From the NCBI GenBank assembly GCA_020633415.1, contig JACKDQ010000001.1, positions 682,001 to 746,000 of the forward strand: a stretch of 64,000 bases of DNA. The letters run 5' to 3'. The notes under the pieces were generated by a model that was not told the origin of the DNA, made no database searches, and saw only the letters and a list, made by a program, of their open reading frames with translations. The first letter of the stretch is position 1. Each line of letters starts with the position of its first letter. The stretch comes from Deltaproteobacteria bacterium. Its GTDB lineage: Bacteria > Myxococcota_A > Polyangia > GCA-2747355. A program made the translations under genes and the position numbers. Positions 7,485 through 16,520 of the stretch are shown here, one piece after another.

Positions 7485-9217
7485 TAAAAGCGCGCAACGG
7501 CAGTCAGCTCGGCGCCGGCAAAGGCGGGCAAGAACTGGCAAAGTCCGTTGTAGCACTTGAGCCCGGGGCGATTTTCGCCGACGCGCACGCCGACGTAGGA
7601 GCTGGCGTTGAAAAAGTAGCGCAGTGCTCCGGCTAGATACAGCTTGCTCTGACTGTCGTTGCTGTACTCGATGGTCATCGCCGCCGAAAGGTACGGCGAC
7701 CATTTGTAGGTCAGCGCGGTGTCGAGTTCGTCGTGGCGCTCGAGGGTCAAGAGTCGCTTGAAGCGGCTCTGATAGAGCCAGGTCAGTTTGACGCTGTGGG
7801 TGCTGAGGATACGTTGCTCGATGTTGCCGGAGAAGTGGATGTCGAGTTTTGCTAGCTCATCGCTATGGGCGTCCCGCTCGTAACGGGCGCCGGCGCGAAA
7901 GTCGAGTTGGCCGTCGCCGTCTTGCCAGGTCAGCTCCGCGCCCAGGTAGGGATCGTGGACGCGCCCGTCGAGGGCAAAGCGCGTCTGAAAGTAACCGTAA
8001 GAGGCAAAGGTCACCAACTCGACGGGACCGCGTGCGCCCCAATTGTATTCGTAGCGCAGGCGTCCACCGACGGTCGAGACGTTGTCGCTAACCTCGGCTT
8101 CAATTCGCTCGAGTGTTGGCGGCATGTTGTAGAGCAAGATGTAAGGCTGATCGACGACTTCGCGGGCGGCCAACTGAAAGTCGTTGTAGTACTTGAACTC
8201 GCCGACCAGGTTGGAATTGCCGATGGCTAGCGTCGAGGTCAAGTAGCTGGCCAGCCCGGTTGGGCCGTCAAACGTATCCTGTCGTTCGGTACCCGAGACG
8301 CCGGGTCCACGAAAGACCGAGCCATCGGTCATCGGCGTGCGCTGAAAGTCGATCTCGAAGGCAAACGAAAGCCGGTCGTCGAGCAGTGATGGCGCTTCGA
8401 TGCCGCCACCGAAGACGGTGTGTTGTTCGGCGGCGACTTGGCTGATTCCTCCGGTTGGCGGTGGGTTCTCGGCGTGAATCCAGACGCCGTGGGCCGCGAG
8501 GATTATCCCGCCGAGTCCGCGGTATTCGAGGCGACCGCCGATCACCGGTTCGGTACCCCAAAGTGCTGGGCGACCCGTGCTGGCATCGGTATCGAGCGGG
8601 TTGAATTCGCCGGCGACGAAGGTGAAGCCGACGTCGCCATGGTGCAGTGAAAACTTACCGCCGCGGATCGTCGTGTCTTGTCCCAGCGCGTCGATCTTCG
8701 TGACGTTGAGCGCGATGCCCTTGCCGAAGGAGACATAAAAGTCGCCGAGGGTCAGGTCATAAGCCGGCTTGGCTAGCACGAAGTACAGTCGCTCGGGCAG
8801 GCGAACGCCGTCGCGATAGATCATGTAGCTGTCGAGATAGCGCCGATCCTTGTCCCGAAAGCAGTACGTCGGCGGGTTGGCCGTCGGGCAGCGGTCGAGC
8901 GGTGTGTCGATGAACAGATGCAGGTCGAATCGCGCGCCGAACCGCGCGTCGCCGATGGCCAGGTCGATGTCGAGGGTGTTGATCAGCTGGTGGTACTTGT
9001 CGTTACCGTCTTCACCATCAGCGTTGTCGAAGTGATAGGTATAGTTGAAGGCGTTTGTGCCGCTTAGCGAGGGCTCGTGGCCGAACACCGTCCAGGGCTT
9101 CTTGGTGGGGGCCGCCGCGTTGGGTTGCTTGTTGTCGCTGTTGGGCGCTGCGCTGGCCTCGAGCGCGAAAATGGCGATGACCCAGACCAGACCGAGCGAT
9201 AGTGACCGTCGCTTCAT
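7484..9217 (-). CDS. exported beta-barrel-like protein, DUF6029-like
   Basis: 577 residues with a clear signal peptide (MKRRSLSLGLVWVIAIFALEASA). A short Asn/Gln/Pro-rich segment is followed by a long region of amphipathic beta-strand pattern, e.g. FNYTYHFDN, GARFDLHLFID, LTLGDFYVSFGKGIALNV, ending in a strand with a terminal aromatic residue (TAVARF). The order resembles DUF6029-type outer-membrane proteins of Deltaproteobacteria and Bacteroidota. The single Cys pair in RCPTANPPTYC probably forms an external loop disulfide. No transport partner lies nearby. The family name is moderately sure; the function is unknown. Confidence 0.65.
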   Translation of the reverse strand: MKRRSLSLGLVWVIAIFALEASAAPNSDNKQPNAAAPTKKPWTVFGHEPSLSGTNAFNYTYHFDNADGEDGNDKYHQLINTLDIDLAIGDARFGARFDLHLFIDTPLDRCPTANPPTYCFRDKDRRYLDSYMIYRDGVRLPERLYFVLAKPAYDLTLGDFYVSFGKGIALNVTKIDALGQDTTIRGGKFSLHHGDVGFTFVAGEFNPLDTDASTGRPALWGTEPVIGGRLEYRGLGGIILAAHGVWIHAENPPPTGGISQVAAEQHTVFGGGIEAPSLLDDRLSFAFEIDFQRTPMTDGSVFRGPGVSGTERQDTFDGPTGLASYLTSTLAIGNSNLVGEFKYYNDFQLAAREVVDQPYILLYNMPPTLERIEAEVSDNVSTVGGRLRYEYNWGARGPVELVTFASYGYFQTRFALDGRVHDPYLGAELTWQDGDGQLDFRAGARYERDAHSDELAKLDIHFSGNIEQRILSTHSVKLTWLYQSRFKRLLTLERHDELDTALTYKWSPYLSAAMTIEYSNDSQSKLYLAGALRYFFNASSYVGVRVGENRPGLKCYNGLCQFLPAFAGAELTAVARF

Positions 9218-9261
9218 GGCCGGGAGTCATAGCACATTGTGCGACAGAACACTGAGCCTGC

Positions 9262-9855
9262 TCAGTCAAAAAGGCTCAGCTGCTGGCGACGCGGTGCGGC
9301 TGCACTGCGCGCTGGTCTGCGTCGCCGGTGGCCGTCGTCGACCTTGGGCGCGTCGGCGATAGCAAGCGCCAACTGTCCCGCTAGCACGCCAGGCTGGCGC
9401 TCCCAGGGCAGCGGTTGATTGCGTCGGCTGCTCGTCGATGGCGGTGCGAAGACCGGCACGCCGTTGCGTTGCTTGGGCTGGTTGAGCGGCGGTTCGGCGC
9501 TCAGTGGCTGGGTCGTCGGTCGTCGCGCCTTGGGCCGATAGATGCCCTCCTTGCGCGCCCAAGCCAAGAGGGTCCAGAAGAACGCCTTGAACTCGGGTCC
9601 GTGGTTGAAATGGCGCAAGTGGGCCAATTCGTGGCAAAGCGTGTCGATCAGGCTCGAGTAGCGCAGGGGTTCGCCGGTCTTGGCGTGGTTGAGTCGGATG
9701 CGAATCAGTCCGTCCTCGTAGCAGACGCCGTAGCGCGAGCGCACACGCGGATGCTCGGCATCGATGCTTCTGTACTTGAGGCCAAAGTGATCAGCGATCC
9801 GCGCCGCATCAAGGCGCAGGCGGGTCAGCAGGTGGTCTCGTTCGTGACGATCCAT
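9262..9855 (-). CDS. SprT-like zinc metallopeptidase with C-terminal clamp-binding-like peptide
   Basis: Cytoplasmic SprT-like protein of 197 residues. The zinc site HELAH (75-79) is followed by RHFNHGPEF, giving the third ligand His85 in the usual H-x-P-E-F context. The second half is a basic, Pro-rich low-complexity tail (about 105-190) that ends QLSLFD. QLSLF is the textbook bacterial sliding-clamp-binding pentapeptide. Eukaryotic SPRTN has a SprT domain, a disordered tail and a PCNA-binding box, so the architecture is analogous (inference). I chose ATG 9855; a start at 9945 adds 30 residues with no family resemblance. No strong ribosome site precedes either. Confidence 0.75.
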   Translation of the reverse strand: MDRHERDHLLTRLRLDAARIADHFGLKYRSIDAEHPRVRSRYGVCYEDGLIRIRLNHAKTGEPLRYSSLIDTLCHELAHLRHFNHGPEFKAFFWTLLAWARKEGIYRPKARRPTTQPLSAEPPLNQPKQRNGVPVFAPPSTSSRRNQPLPWERQPGVLAGQLALAIADAPKVDDGHRRRRPARSAAAPRRQQLSLFD

Positions 9856-9977
9856 GGCATTGCGACTATGGCAGACTGATCGGCCGGCGCAAATTTTTTG
9901 ACAGTTGGCGCTGAGTGTGAGCCAAGCCCAGAAGAGGGCTGGCATGCGGGCGCCCTTCGAGACGGCCCTGGTCAGGG

Positions 9978-10895
9978 CTAACCGATCAGGTTGATCAGTA
10001 GTCCGCGCGTCTCGTATTGGTGCTGGCGGGTCAGATTGTAGGTGTCAACCGGATTGATCGGGTCGGTGACGTAGCTCGCTGGCTCGTCGACGAAGTCGGC
10101 GGCGATGCGACTGGCTTTGGTTACCAGCCCGGCGGGGCCGGTCAGCGCTGAGCGGACCTTCTCTAAGTTGGTTTGGGAGAATTCGCTGTTGAGCCAGCTT
10201 GCCAGCTCGGTGGTGTCGACTGAAAAGAGGCCATCATCATCGCGGCTGATACCGATCGACGAGAGCTGGGATTCGATGATGCTCGCGGCGTCGTTGAGAT
10301 CGTCGGCCAGCGGCGTGGTCAACTCGCTGGGGTTGGCGGTGACAAACGAAAAGAGATCGTTGAATGAGTCGACGTAGCTCTCTACGGCGGCAGTGATCTC
10401 GCTGGTCTGTGGAGCGACGCTGATCGTCGCCGAACCGACGGCAAGCAGGTGGATCGTGATGCCATTGTCGATCGTCACCTTTTGATCGCTGGTGATGATC
10501 TCTTGACCATCGTCGATCTTGTAGGTGATGTCGCTGCCCGTGATGTCGGTGACCTCGACGGTAAAGGTTTTTGGGGTCGCCCATAGATCGGCATAGCCGC
10601 GGGCGATGGTTTCGTCGGTGCTGGTCAACGAGCGCTCGGCAAACAACGAGTAATGCCCCGGTCTGGCCATCAAGCCGCGGGCGGCGCGTTCAAGGGTTGT
10701 CGCTCGACTCAGCGTTTCTTGGTAAGCCACGGCGCGCTCCTCACCAGAGGTACGATTGAGGATCAAACTCGCTTGTTGTTGAAAGAACTGGGTCTGCAGC
10801 GCCTTGGAAAAGCCACTGGCGCCAGTGGCACTTGCAAGGGTCCCCTGCAAGATCGCGCCTTGTGTGCTGAGCTGCGTGCCGATGGTCAGAGACAT
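9978..10895 (-). CDS. FliD-like (flagellar hook-associated protein 2-like) orphan protein
   Basis: 305 residues. The segment VESYVDSFNDLFSFV followed by IGISRDDDGLFSVDTTEL is the FliD C-terminal pattern (invariant IGI-x-x-D-x-DG-x-x-x-xD). A beta-rich domain (about 105-175) precedes it, as in FliD. The N-terminal part does not look like a standard FliD N-terminus. I see no other flagellar gene in the window. ATG 10895 has AGGAGA eight bases upstream, whereas the longer frame to 10922 has no ribosome site. Possible roles are a filament cap, an adhesin, or a divergent structural protein of another appendage. Confidence 0.55.
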   Translation of the reverse strand: MSLTIGTQLSTQGAILQGTLASATGASGFSKALQTQFFQQQASLILNRTSGEERAVAYQETLSRATTLERAARGLMARPGHYSLFAERSLTSTDETIARGYADLWATPKTFTVEVTDITGSDITYKIDDGQEIITSDQKVTIDNGITIHLLAVGSATISVAPQTSEITAAVESYVDSFNDLFSFVTANPSELTTPLADDLNDAASIIESQLSSIGISRDDDGLFSVDTTELASWLNSEFSQTNLEKVRSALTGPAGLVTKASRIAADFVDEPASYVTDPINPVDTYNLTRQHQYETRGLLINLIG

Positions 10896-10908
10896 GCACC
10901 GTTCTCCT

Positions 10909-10924
10909 GGATGCAAAGGCATCC
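10909..10924 (-). promoter_or_regulatory. hairpin abutting the ribosome site of the FliD-like gene
   Basis: GGATGC, AAAG loop, GCATCC forms a perfect 6-bp stem. On the minus strand it ends right before the AGGAGA ribosome-binding site of the FliD-like gene, so it could tune translation start or be an mRNA 5' stabiliser. No experimental support. Confidence 0.25.
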
Positions 10925-11096
10925 CGCAACCCCGCCGAAAGATCGGGCGGAGCTTCGTTCAAAGAGTGCACGCCTGGGATGACCTGCCGCACGGCCCCTC
11001 AATTCCGGGCGACCGGTCATGCGATCCATCGTCGATCGGTAGTTAGAGTGTAGTCTTGGGCACCAGAAAATCAACCGCAGACGAGAGTCGCGTTTT

Positions 11097-11111
11097 GATC
11101 TCGCGGAGATC
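11097..11111. terminator. small hairpin downstream of the exported-protein gene
   Basis: GATCTC, GCG loop, GAGATC: a perfect 6-bp stem 24 bp beyond the stop codon of the minus-strand gene. It lacks a T-run, so it is only a weak terminator candidate. Confidence 0.2.
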
Positions 11112-11134
11112 GCAAGGGATTGGGGTGTCTGCTG

Positions 11135-12031
11135 TTAGCGCGAGCTCTGCGCCACTTGACGGGCACTGCGGCGTTTGGCGAGCATGCAGCGTTGAGCCAC
11201 GCGCTTGAGCCTCGAGATGGTGTCGTTCTTCATGCCGTTACGAATCTGCCCTTTGAACCGGCGGGCCCACCACGAATAGCGCAAAAAGTCGAAACGGCTA
11301 CGGCTGTAGTAGCGCAGCGCGACGCCATCGTCGACGTCGGTGAGCTGGGCCAGTTCGAGGAAGTCGTCGTAGTAGTGGTCAGCAAACAGCAGCGTCTTGC
11401 CCAGACAGCGCGAGTTGCCCTTTTTCCAATTGAGCAGTTGCACGGTGCGCAGGGTTGGTCGCATCCGGTCCGAGCTGCTGAACTTGCTCCAACTCACCCT
11501 GTCGTGGCTTTTTAGTTGGCCGTTGAGCAGCCAGTGGAACAGGTCGTGATCGGCGCAGGTTTCTTTGACCTCGTGGGGACGAATCCGGAAGCGCTTTTTG
11601 CTCTTCGCCTGGCCGAATGTGTGGTTGGCAACGAGTTCGGCGTACAGCTGTTTGCGCGCGGCGAGCGGACCGCCGCTTTCCATCTGTTGCCGTCCGCTTG
11701 GGTCGAAGTTGAACTTGCAGCTCTGGCGGTTGCAGCTCATCAGGATGGCTTCTTCGCTCGGCGTCCAGTTCACATCGAAGACTTCGCTCGGCGAACTCTG
11801 CTGGTCGACCGGACGCTCAGCGCGGGCCAGGCAGCGCTCGAACTCGCGCGCGTTCAGTCCGGGTAGGTGAGCCTCGATCACGAAACTTACCTCGCCGTCG
11901 TGCTCGTCGGTGCGGGGCGTGGCGGTAACGTTCAATGATCCCGCTCGGTTGGCGAGAGCTCGGGACGCGTCGGTCGCGAGCGTTGTTTGAATAGCGAGCA
12001 GGGCGACGACGAAAACGAGCTGTTTTTTCAT
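11135..12031 (-). CDS. exported protein of unknown function
   Basis: 298 residues. The signal peptide MKKQLVFVVALLAIQTTLA is clear. Six cysteines are spread over the mature part (ERCLA, MSCNRQSCK, ETCADH, SRCLG, QRCML), and the C-terminal third is rich in Arg, Lys and Trp (YSWWARRFKGQ). I recognise no family. The mature protein begins with a beta-rich segment (AGSLNVTATPRTDEHDGEVS) that could be an Ig-like or transglutaminase-associated domain, but that is a guess. It is monocistronic, with a 380-bp gene-free region upstream. Confidence 0.6.
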   Translation of the reverse strand: MKKQLVFVVALLAIQTTLATDASRALANRAGSLNVTATPRTDEHDGEVSFVIEAHLPGLNAREFERCLARAERPVDQQSSPSEVFDVNWTPSEEAILMSCNRQSCKFNFDPSGRQQMESGGPLAARKQLYAELVANHTFGQAKSKKRFRIRPHEVKETCADHDLFHWLLNGQLKSHDRVSWSKFSSSDRMRPTLRTVQLLNWKKGNSRCLGKTLLFADHYYDDFLELAQLTDVDDGVALRYYSRSRFDFLRYSWWARRFKGQIRNGMKNDTISRLKRVAQRCMLAKRRSARQVAQSSR

Positions 12032-12413
12032 CGATTTGCTCCGCAGGCGCTGGCGCGCTCACAACCCAACTGCTCGAAAGCTAAGCAACCTTCGCCGGGG
12101 CACCAAGCGGCGATCACGTCCACAACAACCCTTACGCCCATCGACGAGATGAAGCTACGATGAAAGCTCAAAGTGTTGTGCGTTTGTGACATCGGCTTTG
12201 CGTCTTGCACAGTATTGTCGTGTGTTTTCCTTGTTACCCGCGCTCCGGCGGCCTCGATCGCAAAGAATATGCAGGCTTCATACCAGGCCGGCCGGCACCT
12301 AAGTGCTTGAATTTTCTTGATGTGTGATCTGCAACCACGTGCCGGTCAGGCACAGTGTGAACTGCCGCTGACGCGAATTCACACAGCTCGCCACCGTCGG
12401 AAGGCGAAGCGTT
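12032..12413. other. gene-free region upstream of the exported-protein gene
   Basis: About 380 bp. A 60-codon minus-strand frame (12028-12210) lies here but has no ribosome site and overlaps the next start. CCGGCAC (12292-12298) and GTGCCGG (12339-12345) form a spaced 7-bp inverted repeat. I see no RNA gene or clear promoter. Confidence 0.4.
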
Positions 12414-13616
12414 TTAGAGCAGGCCGTGAGTCAGGCGCAGCAGCCAGGCGCAGAGCAGACCGGCGTAGGTGCCGAGGACGTAGCCGGCGACCGCCAGCAG
12501 AATTCCCACCGGGGCCAGCGCCGGGTGAAACGCTGCGGCGACGATCGGCGCCGATGCTGCGCCGCCGACGTTGGCCTGGGAGCCGACGGCAGCGAAGAAG
12601 ATCGGTGCCTTGAGCAGGCGACGAATCGTCAAGATGGTTGCGGCGTGAAACGTCATCCATAGGCCGCCGACAGCGACCAGCGCCGGTGCGTCGGCGATTC
12701 GTCGGAACTCGGCTTTTGCGCCGATCGAGGCGACGAGCAGGTAGAGGAACAGCGAACCGATCCGGCTGGCACCCGCGCCTTCGAGCCGACGCAGCGGGGT
12801 AAACGAGATGCCGAGCGCCAGCGTGGTTACCAGGATCACTACCCAGGTGAAGGCTGAAAGGAACTGCGGCAGTGCGGGTGAAATCGCCTGGGCCAGGTAG
12901 GTACCGCCGAAGGCCAAAGCAGCGATCAGCGTCAAGTCGCTCAGCGACGGCGAGCGAGCAACTTCGGCGGTGAACGTTTCGATCGCTTGGCGCAGCCGAT
13001 CGATGCTGCTGCGGTCGGCAGCGATGCGCCGATCGAGCGCTTCTTCGCGCCCGGCAAAGAACAACAGCACGGCCATCCAGATGTTGGCGATCGCCACGTC
13101 GACGACGATCATCATGCCCAGCGTTGCGTCGGTTGTGCCGACCGCTTCGCCGATCGCGACGAAGTTCGCGCCGCCGCCGATCCATGAACCGGCGATCGCG
13201 GCCAAGCCTTTCCAGGCTTGATCGCCGAGCCGTGCCGGCAGAAATCGCCCCAGCGCGAAGTAGGCCAGCGGTCCGCCGATCACGATGCCCGCCGTGCCGC
13301 CGAGAAACAGCAGCAATGCTTCGCGGCCAAGGCCGAGCACCGCCGGGACGTCGACGGAGAGCACCATCAGCAGCAGGCTTGCCGGCAAGAGCTGCCTCTT
13401 GATGAAATCGTAGAGCGTCGATTTCATCGGGATGATGCCGGTGTTGGAGAGCGCTGTCGGCAAGAAGTAGGCAAAGACCAACAGCGGAACGACGCCGTAG
13501 ATTCGCGCGAAGAATTTGGTTTGGCGCGAGGCGAACAGTAACGCCAACAGCAGCAGCAGGACGGCGAGAATCGCCTCCGGCCTTTCGAACACAGCGGCTG
13601 TTGGCGCACGGCTCAC
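12414..13616 (-). CDS. DUF819 family membrane protein
   Basis: 400 residues with about ten hydrophobic helices spanning the protein. The DUF819 hallmark GSWIGGGANFVAIGEA lies near the middle, followed by TLGMMIVVDVAIANIWMAVL, and a second glycine-rich stretch (GSQANVGGAASAPIVAAAF) near the end. The two halves look like inverted pseudo-repeats, as in carboxylate-type carriers. The substrate is unknown. Its GTG start overlaps the stop of the upstream POT transporter (GTGA), so the two are co-translated and may handle related compounds such as peptides or amino acids (inference). Confidence 0.8.
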   Translation of the reverse strand: MSRAPTAAVFERPEAILAVLLLLLALLFASRQTKFFARIYGVVPLLVFAYFLPTALSNTGIIPMKSTLYDFIKRQLLPASLLLMVLSVDVPAVLGLGREALLLFLGGTAGIVIGGPLAYFALGRFLPARLGDQAWKGLAAIAGSWIGGGANFVAIGEAVGTTDATLGMMIVVDVAIANIWMAVLLFFAGREEALDRRIAADRSSIDRLRQAIETFTAEVARSPSLSDLTLIAALAFGGTYLAQAISPALPQFLSAFTWVVILVTTLALGISFTPLRRLEGAGASRIGSLFLYLLVASIGAKAEFRRIADAPALVAVGGLWMTFHAATILTIRRLLKAPIFFAAVGSQANVGGAASAPIVAAAFHPALAPVGILLAVAGYVLGTYAGLLCAWLLRLTHGLL

Positions 13617-15145
13617 TTGATGCCGTACATCCCGCGCTTGAGTAGCGGCGAACTCGCGAACATCACCGCGGCGATGACCATCGCGATATAGCCGAGGTCT
13701 TGGTAGACGCCGGTGTAGCCGGCGAGTTTCTCTAGCGCGGTTTGCGCGCCCTCAGCTTTTCCGCCGGTCGTCAGCTTGGCGATCAGTCCGCCGATGTGCA
13801 GCGCGTATGCCGAGGCGAGAAACCACCCGCCCATCACCATGCCGACCATGTCCTTGGGTGCGAGCTTGGTCATCGCCGACAGGCCGATCGGCGAGAGACA
13901 GAGTTCGCCCGTGGTGTGCAGCAGGTACATCAGCAGGATCCAGATCATCGGGGTGATCGCCTGGGGCCCGGCCATCGATGCGCCGAGCACGAGCACCAGG
14001 TAGCCAGCGCCGACCTGGAGCAGCCCGAGGGAGAATTTAACCGGGATCGATGGGTTGCGATCGATGCGCGCGAGGCGACTCCAGAGCAGCGAAAAGGGGA
14101 TCGCCAGCAGCATGATGTAAAGCGGGTTGACCGAGAGCAGGGCCGATGTTGGAACCTGCCAGCCGAAGACATAGCGATCGACGTGGTCTTTGGTGAATTG
14201 GGTCAGCGAGCTGCCGGCCTGTTCGAAGAGCGACCAGAAGACCACCGAGCCCATCATCAGCGCCACGGCGACGGCTAGCCGCCAAAAGGCTTGCTTGCCG
14301 CGCATCCCGCCGAGAACCAGCAGGGTGATGAAGAAGATCCCGGAAAGCGGATGCATGATGTAGTCGACGATTTGATTCTTCCAAAGTAGCAGCGCGGCGA
14401 GCGGCGCGACGAGCAGCGTGCCGATCAACACCAAGCGAATCGGCGAGAGGCCGAGCAGCACCGGGCGGTCGAGAGCTTCGATGTCAGGTGGCTCACCATG
14501 TCCTTCGAGTTTGGCCGAGCCGCGCATGAACCAGCCCAAGCCGAGCAGCATGCCGACGCCCGCCAGTCCGAATCCGTAATGCCAGTTGACCTTTTCGCCG
14601 ATCGTTCCACAGACCAACGGCGCCAACCAGGCGCCGACGTTGATGCCCATGTAGAAGATCGTGAAGCCGCTGTCGCGACGCGGATCGTCGTCAGCGTAGA
14701 GTTTGCCTACCAGGCTGGAGATGTTGGGTTTGAAGAAGCCATTGCCCAGGCAGAGCAGCGCCAAGGCCAAGTACATCGCGCGCTCATCGGGGATCGCCAT
14801 CACGAAATGACCGGCGGCCATCAGCAGTCCGCCCAGTAAGATCGCCAGGCGGTAACCGAGCAGCTTGTCGGCTGCCAGACCGCCGAGCATTGGGAAGGCG
14901 TAGACCAACGCGCCATAGGCGTGAAACACGCCGTGCGCCGCGGTTTTGGTGTAGCCGAGCCCGGGCCCGCCGCCGCCAATCGTCGTCGGCTTCTTGGGCG
15001 CACTCATATACAGTTCGAGCAATGAGCGCATGCCGTAAAAGGAGAAGCGTTCCCATAGCTCGGCAAAGAACAGCACGTACAGCCCAGGCGGCTGCGTTTT
15101 TTTGCTGTTTGCTTCCGGTGCCGTTTCACGCACGTCGCTGGCCAT
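13613..15145 (-). CDS. POT/PTR family proton-coupled oligopeptide transporter
   Basis: Inner-membrane proton symporter for di- and tripeptides (major facilitator superfamily), 510 residues. The signature ELWERFSFYGMR on helix 1 includes the ExxER motif needed for proton coupling. The POT motif continues in LGNGFFKPNISSLVG and GFTIFYMGINVGAW. About 14 hydrophobic helices can be counted. ATG 15145 is preceded by GAGGAG on the minus strand, which favours it over GTG 15148. It is the first gene of a two-gene operon with the DUF819 protein. Confidence 0.92.
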   Translation of the reverse strand: MASDVRETAPEANSKKTQPPGLYVLFFAELWERFSFYGMRSLLELYMSAPKKPTTIGGGGPGLGYTKTAAHGVFHAYGALVYAFPMLGGLAADKLLGYRLAILLGGLLMAAGHFVMAIPDERAMYLALALLCLGNGFFKPNISSLVGKLYADDDPRRDSGFTIFYMGINVGAWLAPLVCGTIGEKVNWHYGFGLAGVGMLLGLGWFMRGSAKLEGHGEPPDIEALDRPVLLGLSPIRLVLIGTLLVAPLAALLLWKNQIVDYIMHPLSGIFFITLLVLGGMRGKQAFWRLAVAVALMMGSVVFWSLFEQAGSSLTQFTKDHVDRYVFGWQVPTSALLSVNPLYIMLLAIPFSLLWSRLARIDRNPSIPVKFSLGLLQVGAGYLVLVLGASMAGPQAITPMIWILLMYLLHTTGELCLSPIGLSAMTKLAPKDMVGMVMGGWFLASAYALHIGGLIAKLTTGGKAEGAQTALEKLAGYTGVYQDLGYIAMVIAAVMFASSPLLKRGMYGIK

Positions 15146-15288
15146 CACCGCTCCTCGTCGTTCGAGCGCGCATCATAGCCGAGGAATGGCGATATGGCTT
15201 GTCTACAGTGGCGGCCAGAATTTTTCTCTTTGGCGAACTGCCGGTTATTCCCTAAAGTCGAAGATCAAACCAAAGCACTGCGGCAACG

Positions 15289-16500
15289 ATGAAGGAATTT
15301 CTGTTAATTCTGCTGACGATCCCACTGATCACCGGCGTGATCGGCTGGGTGACCAACTGGGCGGCGGTCAAGATGATCTTCTACCCGCTCAAGTACATCG
15401 GCATCGGTCCGATCGGTTGGCAGTCGATCGTGGCAAAGCAATCGACAAAGTTTGCGATGGGTGTCGCCGATGTCGTCGATCAGAATCTGCTCAAGGGCAA
15501 TGAGATCGCCGAGCGGATCAATCCCGCTGACCTAAATGCTGTGCTCGGACCACGCCTCGATCAGGACATTCGTGCTCTGGCTGCTGAAGTCGGCGAAATC
15601 GTCGCACCAGGTGCTTGGGGCAAGATGGCCGCGCCGATGCAGGCGATGGTCGTTGCTCAGGTTAAGCAGAAGACTCAAGAGATCACCGAGCGGGTCTTTG
15701 AAAAGGCCCAGCCGCTGGTCACTCGGGCGCTCGACCTGCCGAAGCTGATCTTCGAATCACTGTCGGGCGACAACATCGGTCGGATGATTCGGCTGACCAA
15801 GTACATCGGGCGCAACGAGTTTCGCTTCATCGAGATCTACGGTGGCGTATTCGGCTTCCTGATTGGCTTGGCGCAGGTCGGTCTTTGGTCGTTGATGCAA
15901 AAGTGGTGGCTGATGCCGGTGGTTGGGGCGATCGTTGGTTTGGTCACCAACTGGCTCGCGATTCAGATGATCTTTCGCCCGCAGGAGCCGACCAAGTACT
16001 TCGGGCTGTTTACCTATCAAGGTTTGTTTCCCAAGCGCCAGGCCGATATCGCTGCCGACTACGGCAAGATCGCTTCCGAGGAAATCCTCACCGCCGGTCG
16101 ACTGATGGAGTTGGTGATCGCCAGTCCAGAGGTCAAGCAGATCGCGGAGTTGATCGAATCGACGATCAGCGAAACGATCGACGGCGAATGGCAGCAGGCC
16201 AAAGCGATGATGCCGGTTGAGGTCAGTGATGCACAGATCGCGCAGGCCAAAGCGGCGATCGCGGCGAACTTGATCAACACCTTCGTCAAAGTTCGCCCCG
16301 AACTTGAAGCCTTTCTCGATCAGAAGCTAGATGTGGGAGAGACGATCAAGGAACGCATGGCAGCGATGCCCAAAGACAAGTTCGAGCAGGTCCTGCGTGG
16401 CGTCTTCGAAGAAGACGAGATCACGCTGATCGTCGTCGGGGGCGTGTTGGGCCTTGCGGTAGGCTGCCTGCAGGCGTTCTTGGTGCTGGCGATTTCCTAG
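15289..16500 (+). CDS. DUF445 family membrane protein
   Basis: 403 residues. The family motif occurs twice: WVTNWAAVKMIFYP near residues 20-33 and LVTNWLAIQMIFRP near 218-231. Each is followed by a glycine-rich stretch and a K/R-Q segment, which marks an internal duplication. Hydrophobic helices flank both copies and one more lies at the C-terminus (LIVVGGVLGLAVGCLQAFLVL); the remainder is soluble, helical and acidic. The family (YheB/YtwI-like) has no firm function. It is a single gene, divergent from the POT operon and convergent with the MetE-like gene. Confidence 0.85.
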   Translation: MKEFLLILLTIPLITGVIGWVTNWAAVKMIFYPLKYIGIGPIGWQSIVAKQSTKFAMGVADVVDQNLLKGNEIAERINPADLNAVLGPRLDQDIRALAAEVGEIVAPGAWGKMAAPMQAMVVAQVKQKTQEITERVFEKAQPLVTRALDLPKLIFESLSGDNIGRMIRLTKYIGRNEFRFIEIYGGVFGFLIGLAQVGLWSLMQKWWLMPVVGAIVGLVTNWLAIQMIFRPQEPTKYFGLFTYQGLFPKRQADIAADYGKIASEEILTAGRLMELVIASPEVKQIAELIESTISETIDGEWQQAKAMMPVEVSDAQIAQAKAAIAANLINTFVKVRPELEAFLDQKLDVGETIKERMAAMPKDKFEQVLRGVFEEDEITLIVVGGVLGLAVGCLQAFLVLAIS

Positions 16501-16520
16501 TGGTCGCGTGCGCGCTGCGG

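Noticed and set aside
9895..9930. Second sigma-54-like site upstream of the SprT-like gene
   Set aside because: GG-N10-GC spacing occurs (GGCTCACACTCAGC on the minus strand), but the -12 box is CAGC instead of TTGC.
11013..11042. Sigma-28-like (FliA) promoter upstream of the FliD-like gene
   Set aside because: CCGAT of the -10 box is present on the minus strand but the -35 box is poor and spacing is off by one.
12028..12210. 60-codon minus-strand frame before the exported protein
   Set aside because: No ribosome site, overlaps the start of the signal-peptide gene and has no recognisable features.
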